DNA of 64,000 bases from Propionimicrobium lymphophilum DSM 4903 (lineage in GTDB: Bacteria > Actinomycetota > Actinomycetes > Propionibacteriales > Propionibacteriaceae): NCBI RefSeq assembly GCF_000423485.1, contig NZ_AUIB01000006.1, positions 1 to 64,000 of the forward strand. The letters are read 5' to 3'. How positions within the stretch are numbered: the first letter of the stretch is position 1; each line of letters starts with the position of its first letter. Positions 39,388-47,712 of the stretch are shown piece after piece. Both the position numbers and the translations under genes were made by a program. Under the pieces are notes generated by a model. The model did not search any database and was not told where the DNA came from. It worked only from the letters and a program-made list of their open reading frames with translations.

Positions 39388-39690
39388 TGTAGTCACTTGC
39401 TAAGTCCAGATCAACATTTCCCCAGCTCAGGGCTGTCACTCTTCACTCGGAATTTGTCACTCTTCGGTCGGGGAGCACCCCGCCCCGTCGGCGCTTCTTT
39501 CGCCCATGTAGTCAGTTGCGCGCAACCGAACTGCGTTTCCGCAGGTCAGACGTGTCACTCTTCGGTCGGGTGAAAATACTCTCCCCAGGTGACTACAGAG
39601 CGTGTAGTCACCGTTGACTACAGGGTGACTACAGGGTTTTCGAGATGGGAGAGTAGAGGGAATTCCAGCTCTCCTGCCCCGCTGACTACA
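39388..39690. repeat. Cluster of seven TGACTACA/TGTAGTCA repeats
   Basis: TGACTACA occurs at 39590, 39615, 39626 and 39683, and its complement TGTAGTCA at 39388, 39507 and 39603. Several copies extend to GGTGACTACAG. Spacing is irregular (11-119 bp). Both orientations occur, which suits a multi-site protein-binding region such as an operator, iteron set or recombination site. Confidence 0.75.
39434..39570 (+). repeat. Three direct repeats of TGTCACTCTTC
   Basis: TGTCACTCTTC occurs at 39434, 39455 and 39553; the last two extend to TGTCACTCTTCGGTCGGG. They interleave with the TGACTACA cluster. A related GTGACACTCTTTCG is seen near 39847. Their function is unknown. Confidence 0.65.
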
Positions 39691-39750
39691 TCAAAACGTG
39701 CCATGCAACGATTGAGTGGGAGTAAAAAACTCTAAATTTTTAAATAAGGT

Positions 39751-39788
39751 AGCACCGCTCGGATTGTGTGCCGAGCGGCGCTGTCTTT
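39751..39788 (+). terminator. Terminator-like hairpin
   Basis: CCGCTCGG (39755-39762) pairs with CCGAGCGG (39771-39778), with three further flanking pairs after one mismatch, then GTCTTTTA. It could end transcripts arriving from the ATPase gene. Confidence 0.6.
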
Positions 39789-39920
39789 TAAAGATACTTG
39801 TAGATTCTTGTTACAGATACATAGTTGCTATGAAGCCATTCGGCAGGTGACACTCTTTCGTTTTAGAAAGTCCGATAGGCGACTTAGTAGCAGCAATCAC
39901 TGGATGCTGAAGCAGAGGTA

Positions 39921-40874
39921 ATGATGGTCAAGGAAGACAGCGGAAAAGCGAAGAAGGCGAAAGCAGATTTTCTCAATCTGGCCAATAAGTTCGGTAAAAA
40001 AGCTACTTCCGTAGCAACTGGTGTTGGTTCTGCTGCTGGAAAGACAGTCGACACGGTGCGAGGAGCGGAAAAGGCCTTAATCGATAAATTAGATCAAAAT
40101 GGTAACGGTCAGATCGATATCGAAGATGTAATTATTCTTGGTTTGAGAACTCCTGGCGTTCGTATCGATAGGGAAAAATTTCTTCGTAAAGAATTTAAAA
40201 ACAAACTTTCAGAAGAAAATGTCGATTTGGTTGTAGAAACAAATCCGGCAAAGGCAAAAGTGCCTTCTGGAGTTGTCGATGAAGTCGCCGATGCAGTCAT
40301 AAAATTTGAGCGAATTCAGGTTTCAGGTATTTCTGCCGTACTTGGAACTCCTGGTGGCGCGGCTATGGTGGCCACTATCCCTGCGGACATTATTCAGTAC
40401 TACGGATATATGCTTAGAGCCGCTCAAGAGCTCATGTATCTGTATGGATTTCCTGAGATAGATATCGACTGTAATGGAGAAATCCTTGACGCTGAGACTA
40501 TGAATACTCTCATTCTCTGCATGGGCGTAATGTACGGGGTTGCTGGGGCAAATAATGCTATTAGATCGGTGGCTAGAGCCTTGGCTAGTGGAGTTGAAAA
40601 GCAGCTTCTCAAAAAGGCTTTGACTAAAGGGACGATTTATCCAATTGTTAAAAGTGTCTCGAAGTGGTTTGGCGTTAATATGACCAAGCAGATCTTTGCG
40701 GGATTCTTTAAAAAAGCTATTCCTTTAGTGGGAGGCGCGATTGGCGGTGGCTTGACCTTCTTTTCATTCAAGCCATGCTGCGACAAGCTTAAAAGGACCC
40801 TTCAGGATACGATGCTCAGCAATCCGGATTATTCTTCTGGCTCCGGGGAAGACAAATTAATCGTCGTCGAATAG
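39921..40874 (+). CDS. EF-hand/EcsC-like protein of unknown function
   Basis: The 317-aa protein has a Lys/Ala-rich N-terminus (residues 1-55), one EF-hand or dockerin-like calcium loop (DQNGNGQIDIED, near residues 58-69), and a larger domain with GGAAMVATIPADIIQYYGYMLRAAQELMYLYGF, similar to EcsC-family proteins. Glycine-rich hydrophobic stretches (FFKKAIPLVGGAIGGGLTFFSF) could contact membranes. The gene is markedly more AT-rich than host genes, indicating transfer. It stands alone between the repeat cluster and the restriction genes, and a link to defence is only positional. ATG 39921 or 39924 starts it, behind AGAGG. Confidence 0.6.
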   Translation: MMVKEDSGKAKKAKADFLNLANKFGKKATSVATGVGSAAGKTVDTVRGAEKALIDKLDQNGNGQIDIEDVIILGLRTPGVRIDREKFLRKEFKNKLSEENVDLVVETNPAKAKVPSGVVDEVADAVIKFERIQVSGISAVLGTPGGAAMVATIPADIIQYYGYMLRAAQELMYLYGFPEIDIDCNGEILDAETMNTLILCMGVMYGVAGANNAIRSVARALASGVEKQLLKKALTKGTIYPIVKSVSKWFGVNMTKQIFAGFFKKAIPLVGGAIGGGLTFFSFKPCCDKLKRTLQDTMLSNPDYSSGSGEDKLIVVE

Positions 40875-40971
40875 CGGACCTTTGATGTTGTAAAAGGGCG
40901 GCAATAGAAACCGGAAGAGAAAGCCAAGAAGAACGCTTTTGTGCCTTTAAGCCACGTTGGTGGAGCACTGA

Positions 40972-42006
40972 TCAAATCTTCAGGGATAGAGATAGTGCTA
41001 TTTCGTCTAGCTGCTTTCTGATCGAATCGAAGGGGCAGTCTAAGTTCAGTGTTTTCACGCTGATTTCGTTACCACTCATCTTGTACGTCACATCGGGCTG
41101 GGCGTCTTCGTCAGTTCGTGCATATAGAAGTAATCCTGCGACTCGTTGGTTGTCTCCTAAATCTGCCTGCATGTTTTTCGTGTAGGTAAATATTTGGTAC
41201 AGATTGCCCGAGTGGATGCTTTTGCGGTCGAATTGTTCTTGAGTGGTTTTCGAATAATATTTCGCGTCGATAATCAGCGAAACATTCCCAGATGAAAGAA
41301 CCACATCACTTTTCATCGTGGGCAGCATGTAATCAAAATTGTCGTCAAGGCTCCACGGAATGTGGGGAGCCGCCGCGCTGAGTTGAGGATGCTCCTGGCG
41401 GAAATACTCCAGGATGAATTTTTCGTACAGGCTGTGCAGCCGTTGCTCGTCAAGGAAATCCATCATCCGCACGGTGCCGTCCGACTGGGTTTGTAAGAGG
41501 CCATTCCAGACGAGCCAGCAAACATTAATGAGCATCCTATAGGTTTGGTTATTCCTGTCGTATCGGAACCGCCATGCGGTATTGGATAAATCGATATTTT
41601 TCACTTCTGCGAAATAGGGCAGAAGCCGCTTAATTTTCCTCTCTAATGCCTTTGAAATATCCGAGCGGATAAGCAACAAACAGGTGGCTTTAAGAATTCT
41701 GTTCATCTGCGTATCCACTGAAAAATTGTCGTAGCTACACACCAACTGTCTGCGCGTAATGGAACGAGTTTTAATCGATTCGCCGAGCCCTATTTTTCCG
41801 CGAAGTGAAGATATCGGTTCCGTTTGCTCTATATATTCCCTGCCCAGTCCGCGTTTTAGCTGAGTGGATATACCGTGCGTGAGGATCGCCGCGCAGAGTT
41901 CTGCCACGTTGCTGAACTCTTCTGTCGCAACGTCACGATATCCCTGTTTGTGTAGCACCTTGAAGGCGTACGCAAGCATGTAATAGATGTTCTGAATTCG
42001 AATCAT
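40972..42006 (-). CDS. mcrC: McrC, nuclease subunit of McrBC-type restriction
   Basis: This 344-aa endonuclease subunit of a modification-dependent (type IV) restriction system is recruited by the McrB GTPase ring. It starts MIRIQNIYYMLAYAF, the standard McrC opening. The PD-(D/E)XK core is intact: Asp234 (MKSDVV), Asp247-Ala-Lys249 (IIDAKYY) and a following SGNLYQIFTY with Gln. Its ATG overlaps the mcrB stop by 4 bp, so the genes are coupled. It should cut DNA with methylated or otherwise modified bases, provided the upstream McrB halves work. Confidence 0.93.
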   Translation of the reverse strand: MIRIQNIYYMLAYAFKVLHKQGYRDVATEEFSNVAELCAAILTHGISTQLKRGLGREYIEQTEPISSLRGKIGLGESIKTRSITRRQLVCSYDNFSVDTQMNRILKATCLLLIRSDISKALERKIKRLLPYFAEVKNIDLSNTAWRFRYDRNNQTYRMLINVCWLVWNGLLQTQSDGTVRMMDFLDEQRLHSLYEKFILEYFRQEHPQLSAAAPHIPWSLDDNFDYMLPTMKSDVVLSSGNVSLIIDAKYYSKTTQEQFDRKSIHSGNLYQIFTYTKNMQADLGDNQRVAGLLLYARTDEDAQPDVTYKMSGNEISVKTLNLDCPFDSIRKQLDEIALSLSLKI

Positions 42007-42824
42007 TTGATTGCGTTACGCAGTTTCCCAGCCCATTCGGAGGTCTTCGATTTATCGTCGAACCAATACTCTTTGAGCATTGGGATCAGCTCGTATTCGA
42101 CTATCGAAGACAGCTTTTGATCTGAGGGCGTCTCGCTGAAGCCGCAGAAATAACTGTGGCCGATACGGAATCCTTCACCTAAGGCGTCGTCGCTAGCGAT
42201 GGTCTCGTTTAGCTGGGCGACGCAGCCCACCAAGTTGTTAAGTTTCGGGCAGGCTAACGTGTCAAGGTAACTGACGAATCCCTCGGTCTGGAATCCCGGC
42301 TTCATCTCGAAGAACGCGAATCTGCGGCGCAGCGCGTAGTCGAGCATCGCCAGCGATCGGTCTGCAGTGTTCATCATGCCGATTATGTATAGGTTGCTTG
42401 GCACAGAAAACAGTTCGCGCGAATAAAGTAGCTCGAGCTTATTTTTTGGGCCGCGTTTATCGTTTTCTATGAGCATGAACAATTCGCCGAAAATCTTCGA
42501 GAGATTGCCGCGGTTTATCTCGTCGATAATGAAGAAGTAGTCATTTTCAGAGTCAGCTTCAGCTACCTTGCAGAATCGGTAAAAGGCTCCTCTGGTTAGC
42601 TCGAAACCGTTCTCCGACGGGCGGAACCCTTCGACGAAGTCTTCGTAGGAGTAGCTCTGATGGAACTGCACCATCTTCACGCGCGCTATATCTTTCACGC
42701 CCATCATTGAATAGGCGAGACGCTTCGCGATGAAAGTTTTCCCTACCCCCGGAGCGCCTTGCAGGATTATGTTTTTCTTTTTCCTCAGCACGCCGGTGAG
42801 CTCTTCGTACTCTTGCTTAGACAT
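42003..42824 (-). CDS. mcrB: McrB AAA+ GTPase domain (3' part of a split mcrB)
   Basis: This 273-aa protein has only the AAA+ motor: Walker A GAPGVGKT (residues 23-30), MVQFHQSYSYEDFVEGFRP, Walker B FFIIDEINRGNLSKIFGE, the GTPase-type MNTADRSLAMLDYALRRRF and the arginine-finger region. McrB normally carries an N-terminal recognition domain in the same chain; here that part is encoded just upstream in the same frame, separated by one TAA and seven codons. ATG 42824 would be an internal Met of the fused protein. It may be made by re-initiation, or the system may be impaired. Confidence 0.9.
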   Translation of the reverse strand: MSKQEYEELTGVLRKKKNIILQGAPGVGKTFIAKRLAYSMMGVKDIARVKMVQFHQSYSYEDFVEGFRPSENGFELTRGAFYRFCKVAEADSENDYFFIIDEINRGNLSKIFGELFMLIENDKRGPKNKLELLYSRELFSVPSNLYIIGMMNTADRSLAMLDYALRRRFAFFEMKPGFQTEGFVSYLDTLACPKLNNLVGCVAQLNETIASDDALGEGFRIGHSYFCGFSETPSDQKLSSIVEYELIPMLKEYWFDDKSKTSEWAGKLRNAIK

Positions 42825-42845
42825 GAAAACTTCTGCTAGGAAGTC

Positions 42846-44183
42846 TTATTCGGTGTAGGCGGGGTAATCGGTGGCGGGCTGGGGCTCGATAGCCTCCTCC
42901 GCTTCTTCAGAAAAGTTGGAATTTAGTTTGGCAATAAGATCCGTGTAGTCAGTTACCTCTGTGAGCGTCTTCATAGCGAAGTCGTCGTCGGTCTCTAGGT
43001 CGCATTTGTGTGTCCATTCGACACTTCTACGGTTGGGAAATTCCGGCATCGAATCGTCGTATTCGTAGTCACCCTTGACGACGCCTCTGCCCACGATCTT
43101 CCTGCGTCCCTGCTTGACGAAGACCATGTCGCCCGGCTTTATCTCGTTCACGAACTGCCATAAAGTATGGGCGTTATTTTTCTGCGAGCTATCGCCGCCG
43201 TCTAGCTCAACAAGCTTCAGGCGCATGTCTTCTTTTGACGGGTACGCCCGAAGATCGCCGAGTTCCTTCCAGGCAATCGCCATGATCCGCTTTTCGTAAA
43301 ATTCGTCCCACTTTTCAGCTTGTGTGCCGGGGGAGTAGACCCAGTAGCGCACGGTCTCAACGTCCGCATCACCGAGTGCGTTCTGTTCGGCCTCACTCTG
43401 TGATGCCTTCTCTTCGGCCTTTCGCTCTTTGTTGACCCTCTCCGATTCGAGATAAGCGGCATTCGTCAATTCGGGGAAACTGGCGAAGGGGCATTCGGGC
43501 GTACCTAGTCTTTTAGAGATTTCATCGCAAATGGCTAAGTACTCGTTGCCGTCGGTTATCAGTGGGCCTCGTTCCTTGGGGAACAGCCCCGCTATCTCTT
43601 CACCGACGGCCGCCATGTCTCCTATGAACCAACGACTCCTGGAGTCCAGGCTCACGAACCTAAAGGGGCGAGCCCAATAGAGACCCATGAAAGTTTTCCA
43701 CTTCAGGCCGAACAGATTTACGGTTCGGTCGTAGGCCTGAACGAATTTTTCCCTGGTGGACGCGGTCTCCGATTCCGTTAGTTCCAAGCCTGCGGTGAAT
43801 AGGTCCCATAGGTTTTCGATGTCTTCTTCGCCGCGCCGCGGATAGGACGAAAATCTGTAGAAAGTTGCGTTCAGATTATTGAGGGTTGGAATGCCTTCGA
43901 AATTCGTTGGTAGTTCAGCATCAACGGAGAGTGCCTTGGCCAGTGAGGTGATGATCTTCAGCCGGTTTTCAGGTGTGATGCCTTTGTTGAAGAGGCCGAA
44001 AACTGTGAATGGATCTATGTCTGCTATTTCATTTCCACTATCAAGCTTTGGAAATTTAATTCCAGATGAAGCGTAGGCTTCTGTGATTTCGTGGATTAAC
44101 CGATTGCGGTTTTCCCGGTAGTCAAGCAGCCTGTCTGCCAACGCCATGTAGAAATTAGTCCAGGTGAAATTTTGGTTGCTCAT
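42846..44183 (-). CDS. EVE-domain recognition part of split mcrB
   Basis: The 445-aa product is the N-terminal half of an EVE-McrB protein. Residues 1-270 resemble the helical N-terminal region of such McrBs (FMGLYWARPFRFVSLDSRSRWFI). Residues from about 295 form an EVE/PUA-like domain (VRYWVYSPGTQAEKWDEFYEKRIMAI, DMVFVKQGRRKIVGRGVVKGDYEYD) that flips out and reads modified cytosine or adenine. The frame then hits TAA at 42848-42846 and continues open into the AAA+ domain. ATG 44183 is preferred over 44216 because it gives the compact MSNQNFTW start. Confidence 0.82.
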   Translation of the reverse strand: MSNQNFTWTNFYMALADRLLDYRENRNRLIHEITEAYASSGIKFPKLDSGNEIADIDPFTVFGLFNKGITPENRLKIITSLAKALSVDAELPTNFEGIPTLNNLNATFYRFSSYPRRGEEDIENLWDLFTAGLELTESETASTREKFVQAYDRTVNLFGLKWKTFMGLYWARPFRFVSLDSRSRWFIGDMAAVGEEIAGLFPKERGPLITDGNEYLAICDEISKRLGTPECPFASFPELTNAAYLESERVNKERKAEEKASQSEAEQNALGDADVETVRYWVYSPGTQAEKWDEFYEKRIMAIAWKELGDLRAYPSKEDMRLKLVELDGGDSSQKNNAHTLWQFVNEIKPGDMVFVKQGRRKIVGRGVVKGDYEYDDSMPEFPNRRSVEWTHKCDLETDDDFAMKTLTEVTDYTDLIAKLNSNFSEEAEEAIEPQPATDYPAYTE

Positions 44184-44265
44184 ATGCCGCGTCTTTCGGG
44201 ATTTCCTATGCGGCAAAAGTATCTATTAACTAGCGAATATTTTGTTCCGATGTCATGAAGAATAA

Positions 44266-44301
44266 TTAAAGGCGCCGGCTAATGTCAGCCGACGCCTTTA
44301 A
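44266..44301 (-). terminator. Terminator downstream of the pspC gene
   Basis: TTAAAGGCGCCGGCT (44266-44280) pairs with AGCCGACGCCTTTAA (44287-44301) with one mismatch. On the minus strand TTAATTATTC follows. It marks the right border between host genes and the accessory island. Confidence 0.78.
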
Positions 44302-44314
44302 TCTTTTAGTCTTT

Positions 44315-44578
44315 TTACTCGCTGCGGAACGAGTCCCTCGGGCCGTCGTTCTTGTTCAGCATGCCGTCCAGGACACTCTTGTCAGAACCTTCCTCGGGGA
44401 TCAGCAGGTAGCCAACGACGTAGGCGCCGATGCCGATGCCGCTCGAAACGATCGATAGCACCACGACAACCAGGCGAATGATGTTCAGATCAAAGCCGGT
44501 GTATTCGGCGATACCCGAGCAAACTCCTGCGAGCATGCGGTTGTCTTTGCTGCGAACTAGCTGTTTCTGCTGGCTCAT
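44315..44578 (-). CDS. PspC domain protein
   Basis: The 87-aa envelope-stress-type protein has the PspC motif LVRSKDNRMLAGVCSGIAEYTGFDLNIIRLVVVVLSIV with one membrane span, then a second hydrophobic stretch GIGIGAYVVGYLLIPEE. AGGAGGAATT directly precedes ATG 44578, which is why the longer frame to 44596 is rejected. Small PspC proteins are widespread in actinobacteria; their partner regulators are not present here. Confidence 0.88.
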   Translation of the reverse strand: MSQQKQLVRSKDNRMLAGVCSGIAEYTGFDLNIIRLVVVVLSIVSSGIGIGAYVVGYLLIPEEGSDKSVLDGMLNKNDGPRDSFRSE

Positions 44579-44686
44579 AATTCCTCCTGTGTACACATGC
44601 AGCAGTTGGCCTGCACGTTATTGGTTCGTCCCTGCCATTAATTCCAGAATATGGGGTGGGCGATACTCTCGCGGGGAAACCTTCAG

Positions 44687-45610
44687 TTAGGCTGCCTCGG
44701 CGTCCAACTTCTCGCGCGCCTGACGATAAAGCCTGCCAGCCCGGTACGACGAACGAACCAGTGGCCCGCTCATCACGCCCTCGAAGCCGATCTCCTCGGC
44801 CTCCTCGGCCAGTTCGGCGAATTCGAGCGGTGTTACCCAGCGCTGAATCGGCAGCAGTGTGACCGCCGGACGCAGGTACTGAGTGATGGTCAAAATGTGC
44901 GTGCCGGCGTCTCGGAGATCCTGCATGGCCTGCGAGATCTCCTCGCGGGTTTCGCCCATGCCGAGAATCAGGTTCGACTTTGTGATTAGTCCGAAATCTC
45001 GGGCGCGGGTGAGGACGTCCAGCGAAAGCTCATACTTGAAGCCGGGGCGAATACGCTTGAAGATCCTCGGGACGGTCTCGACGTTGTGACCAAAAACCTC
45101 CGGCCGCGTCTCGAAGACCTGATTCAAAAACTCGTCCTTGCCGGAAAAGTCCGGGGCGAGCATCTCGACGCCAACCCCCGGATTCATCTCGTGAATCTTG
45201 CGGATGGTCTCCGCGTATAGCCATGCGCCCTCGTCAGGCAGATCGTCACGGCAAACCCCTGTGACGGTCACATATCGCAACCCAAGTTTGCTAACCGACT
45301 CCGCAACCCGCTGGGGCTCGCCGGGATCAAAGCCCTTCGGCTTCGCTGATTCGATCTGACAGAAATCACAGCGCCTGGTGCAGGCGTCGCCGCCGATAAG
45401 GAAGGTGGATTCGCGATCCTCCCAGCATTCGAAGACGTTCGGGCAGCCGGCGGATTGGCACACGGTGTGCAGGTCCTCGCGGCCGATGATGTCCTTGATG
45501 TTCTGATAATTGGGGCCCTGAACGAGTTTCGTGCGGATCCATTCTGGCTTGCGCTCGATTGGGGTCTCTGCGTTCTTGCGTTCAATGCGCAGCAGTCGCT
45601 TTTCAGACAT
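44687..45610 (-). CDS. lipA: Lipoyl synthase
   Basis: This radical-SAM enzyme inserts two sulphurs into octanoyl groups on lipoyl domains. The 307-aa protein has both iron-sulphur motifs: [12 protein letters not shown] for the auxiliary cluster and CTRRCDFC for the SAM cluster, plus [16 protein letters not shown] and the conserved [13 protein letters not shown] end with the cluster Ser. It is translated right after lipB, whose stop overlaps its start by 8 bp. It serves pyruvate and oxoglutarate dehydrogenases and glycine cleavage. Confidence 0.97.
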   Translation of the reverse strand: MSEKRLLRIERKNAETPIERKPEWIRTKLVQGPNYQNIKDIIGREDLHTVCQSAGCPNVFECWEDRESTFLIGGDACTRRCDFCQIESAKPKGFDPGEPQRVAESVSKLGLRYVTVTGVCRDDLPDEGAWLYAETIRKIHEMNPGVGVEMLAPDFSGKDEFLNQVFETRPEVFGHNVETVPRIFKRIRPGFKYELSLDVLTRARDFGLITKSNLILGMGETREEISQAMQDLRDAGTHILTITQYLRPAVTLLPIQRWVTPLEFAELAEEAEEIGFEGVMSGPLVRSSYRAGRLYRQAREKLDAEAA

Positions 45611-46418
45611 CGCTGTCCTTCCTCACGGTGGGGCCGGCTATACGTTGAATCAGTGGGGTGGCGGGCCGCTTCGGAGCGGAGTCGCTGGTCTGGTTTGGGT
45701 TCCTAGGCCGCCACCAGTGGTCGTGGATGTCGAACGGGCCGTAATCTTCGAGAAGCTCGCGCATGTGCGGCTCGAGAGCATCGGCAACCTGCGAAAGAGA
45801 CGGAACCGTCTCGAGCTCCTGAGCCAGGCTGGTCACGCCTGCGTCGGCGATGCCACAAGGCACGATGTTCCCGAACGCGGCCATGTCATCGCGCACGTTA
45901 AACGCGAAACCGTGCATCGTGGTTCGCTTGGCAACTCTAACCCCGATGGCGATCAGCTTGCGTTCTGGCCTATCATCCGTTGCGGGTAGCCAGACGCCAG
46001 TGCGTCCGTCGACGCGGCCGGCTAGTACACCCAAATCGTCGCAGGTGCGGATCAGGGCTTCCTCGAGGCGGCGCACATAATCGACGACGTAGTAGCCGTC
46101 TGCAAGATGAATGATGGGATAGCCGACCAGCTGCCCGGGGCCGTGCCAAGTGATTTTGCCGCCCCGGTCGATGTCTATCACCGGAGTGCCGTCGAACGGT
46201 TTTTCGTCGGGTTTTGTTGAACGCCCGGCGGTATAGACGCTCGGGTGCTGCAACAACAGGACGGTGTTCTCATGCCTGCCCTCAGCCACTGCCTCGTGGA
46301 TGCGTCGCTGCATGTTCCAGGCGCTCATGTATTCGGTGAGGAACGAATCCTCATCGGAAATTCCGATGCGCTGGAAATTGAGCTTCCGTTGCTCGTCCAG
46401 GTGAGATTGAGTAGTCAT
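45603..46418 (-). CDS. lipB: Octanoyltransferase LipB
   Basis: LipB moves octanoate from acyl-carrier protein to lipoyl domains, the step before LipA. The 271-aa protein shows [18 protein letters not shown], the [10 protein letters not shown] segment and the active-site Cys in NIVPCGIAD, with the catalytic Lys nearby. ATG 46418 gives a normal N-terminus; the open frame runs further to 46559 but has no support. A TAAGAT element lies 8 nt before this ATG, so the lipBA mRNA may be leaderless. Confidence 0.95.
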   Translation of the reverse strand: MTTQSHLDEQRKLNFQRIGISDEDSFLTEYMSAWNMQRRIHEAVAEGRHENTVLLLQHPSVYTAGRSTKPDEKPFDGTPVIDIDRGGKITWHGPGQLVGYPIIHLADGYYVVDYVRRLEEALIRTCDDLGVLAGRVDGRTGVWLPATDDRPERKLIAIGVRVAKRTTMHGFAFNVRDDMAAFGNIVPCGIADAGVTSLAQELETVPSLSQVADALEPHMRELLEDYGPFDIHDHWWRPRNPNQTSDSAPKRPATPLIQRIAGPTVRKDSDV

Positions 46419-46429
46419 CAAGTTTAATC

Positions 46430-47104
46430 TTATGCGCTGGCCAATAACCCCGCTAGGAAGCCGAGATACGGGCCAAGCCAAAGCCCAGGACCATATGGGA
46501 AAGCCTTGCCGAGCGGGGACGGTTTTCGTTTTCGCCGCGCAGCCGTGACGAACCCCCAAACGGCTGCGGCAATCGTGCCGAAAAGCAAAGAAAAGATACA
46601 GCCATCTAAGCCCAGCGTGCCGGCTGTCGCACCGACGAGCAGACTCAGCCTTACGTCACCGAAACCTAGGGAACCAGATAGCCTCCAGGTAATAAAAAAG
46701 AACAAACCCAAGCAGGCAGCGCCGAGCAGCGGCCCAACAGTAGATGCGGGCCCCATCGAGAAGGCCTGGTAAATCAGCGCCAGCGCAGTCAGCCCCCAGC
46801 AAAGATGCATAATACTGTTTGGCAGCCAGGTGGTGCGGGCATCGCATGCCACCAACACGAGCACGCTAGAGCCGTAAACCACCCAGATGGGCTCCGGACG
46901 CAGAACCGTCACAAAATCGAGCAGCACACTCGCGCACATGCAGAAGACCACGAACTTTACGTCCACCAGGTCTCGGTAAGAAATCTTGAAGCTTGCATCT
47001 GGGTCATCTGGCTCAGGCAGCCCGCGAAGCAGCACCAGCGTCAACACAGTCAGGGCACTGGCTAGGGCGATCATGGAAACGAGCATAACCGAGCTAGGCG
47101 GCAT
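46430..47104 (-). CDS. Prepilin peptidase (A24A-type membrane aspartyl protease)
   Basis: The 224-aa membrane protein has the two catalytic aspartates of type IV prepilin peptidases: [14 protein letters not shown] (D-x-x-T-x-x-LPN) and [15 protein letters not shown] (GxGDxxL). Six to eight hydrophobic segments fit the family. The N-terminal methylase domain with its Cys pairs is absent, as in many actinobacterial forms. The start is tentative: ATG 47104 has AGGATAGG 7 nt upstream and overlaps the previous gene by 11 bp. No pilin or secretion genes lie in the window, so its substrate must be elsewhere. Confidence 0.82.
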   Translation of the reverse strand: MPPSSVMLVSMIALASALTVLTLVLLRGLPEPDDPDASFKISYRDLVDVKFVVFCMCASVLLDFVTVLRPEPIWVVYGSSVLVLVACDARTTWLPNSIMHLCWGLTALALIYQAFSMGPASTVGPLLGAACLGLFFFITWRLSGSLGFGDVRLSLLVGATAGTLGLDGCIFSLLFGTIAAAVWGFVTAARRKRKPSPLGKAFPYGPGLWLGPYLGFLAGLLASA

Positions 47105-47570
47105 CGACGAGCCTATCCTCGCAGTCGAAACGCGCAGATTCAAAGATGTCATCGTGGTCTATGCCTCTCGCCTCACATGCTGCCAAGAGCCAGGCCTGCT
47201 GCAAACCGTTAGCGAGGCCGAAGCCGCGCTCCAGATAACTGCGAGCACTGAATTCGTCCAGACCCGCGAGCCGGGCAGCGTTCGGCACCTGGCTGCCCAG
47301 TCTGGAAAGGCCCTCGCGCATGATCAACGGGTCGGCTACCATCCCCTTCAACTGCTCCATCCGGCCAGAAGCCAGCCTCATCAGGGCCTTTGCGTCGCAA
47401 CTTCTTATCCGGGGACGATCTTTGAACAACATATTTTTCACGACCATCGACGGCACGCCTGCCGCCACAGCCACGACCCTCCAAGGCAATTGATGAGTCG
47501 CCATTAAGTGGCAAACAAGAGACTTGAACGGCTGCGCCTTAACCCAGGAGTAGTGAGACGAGGTTTCCAT
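47094..47570 (-). CDS. Conserved hypothetical protein upstream of the prepilin peptidase
   Basis: The 158-aa protein has no recognised family. An N-terminal region (LPWRVVAVAAGVPSMVVKNMLFKDRPRIRSCDAKALMRL) looks like a helix-turn-helix, and the rest is predicted helical (ARLAGLDEFSARSYLERGFGLANGLQQAWLLAACEARG). It overlaps the prepilin peptidase gene and should be co-expressed with it. A perfect 10-bp inverted repeat lies right at its promoter, which fits an autoregulated DNA-binding protein. This is inference only. Confidence 0.6.
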   Translation of the reverse strand: METSSHYSWVKAQPFKSLVCHLMATHQLPWRVVAVAAGVPSMVVKNMLFKDRPRIRSCDAKALMRLASGRMEQLKGMVADPLIMREGLSRLGSQVPNAARLAGLDEFSARSYLERGFGLANGLQQAWLLAACEARGIDHDDIFESARFDCEDRLVDAA

Positions 47571-47615
47571 GGCTTTACCTTTCGGATTAAAAAAATGTGG
47601 TCACTAGGTAAAGCC
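47571..47615. promoter_or_regulatory. Inverted repeat upstream of the HTH-like gene
   Basis: GGCTTTACCT (47571-47580) and AGGTAAAGCC (47606-47615) are perfect 10-bp arms separated by 25 nt. The inner arm abuts the ATG of the minus-strand gene. It is a candidate operator, with fadD divergent on the other side. Confidence 0.55.
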
Positions 47616-47712
47616 CATTTAGAACGTCGATTTGTGAGGTTAGGTAACAAAATAACTTCATTAGTTTTGGATCAGTACTAGTCGACGACGAAAAACATCT
47701 ACTATTGCCAAC

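Larger units (their letters stand above)
39374..39920. other. Gene-free, repeat-rich stretch
   Basis: This 547-bp interval contains no convincing gene on either strand. It holds seven copies of TGACTACA or its complement (39388-39690), three copies of TGTCACTCTTC (39434-39570), a terminator-like hairpin (39751-39788) and AT-rich sequence leading to the next gene. It lies in the middle of the accessory island and separates modules of different composition. Confidence 0.7.
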
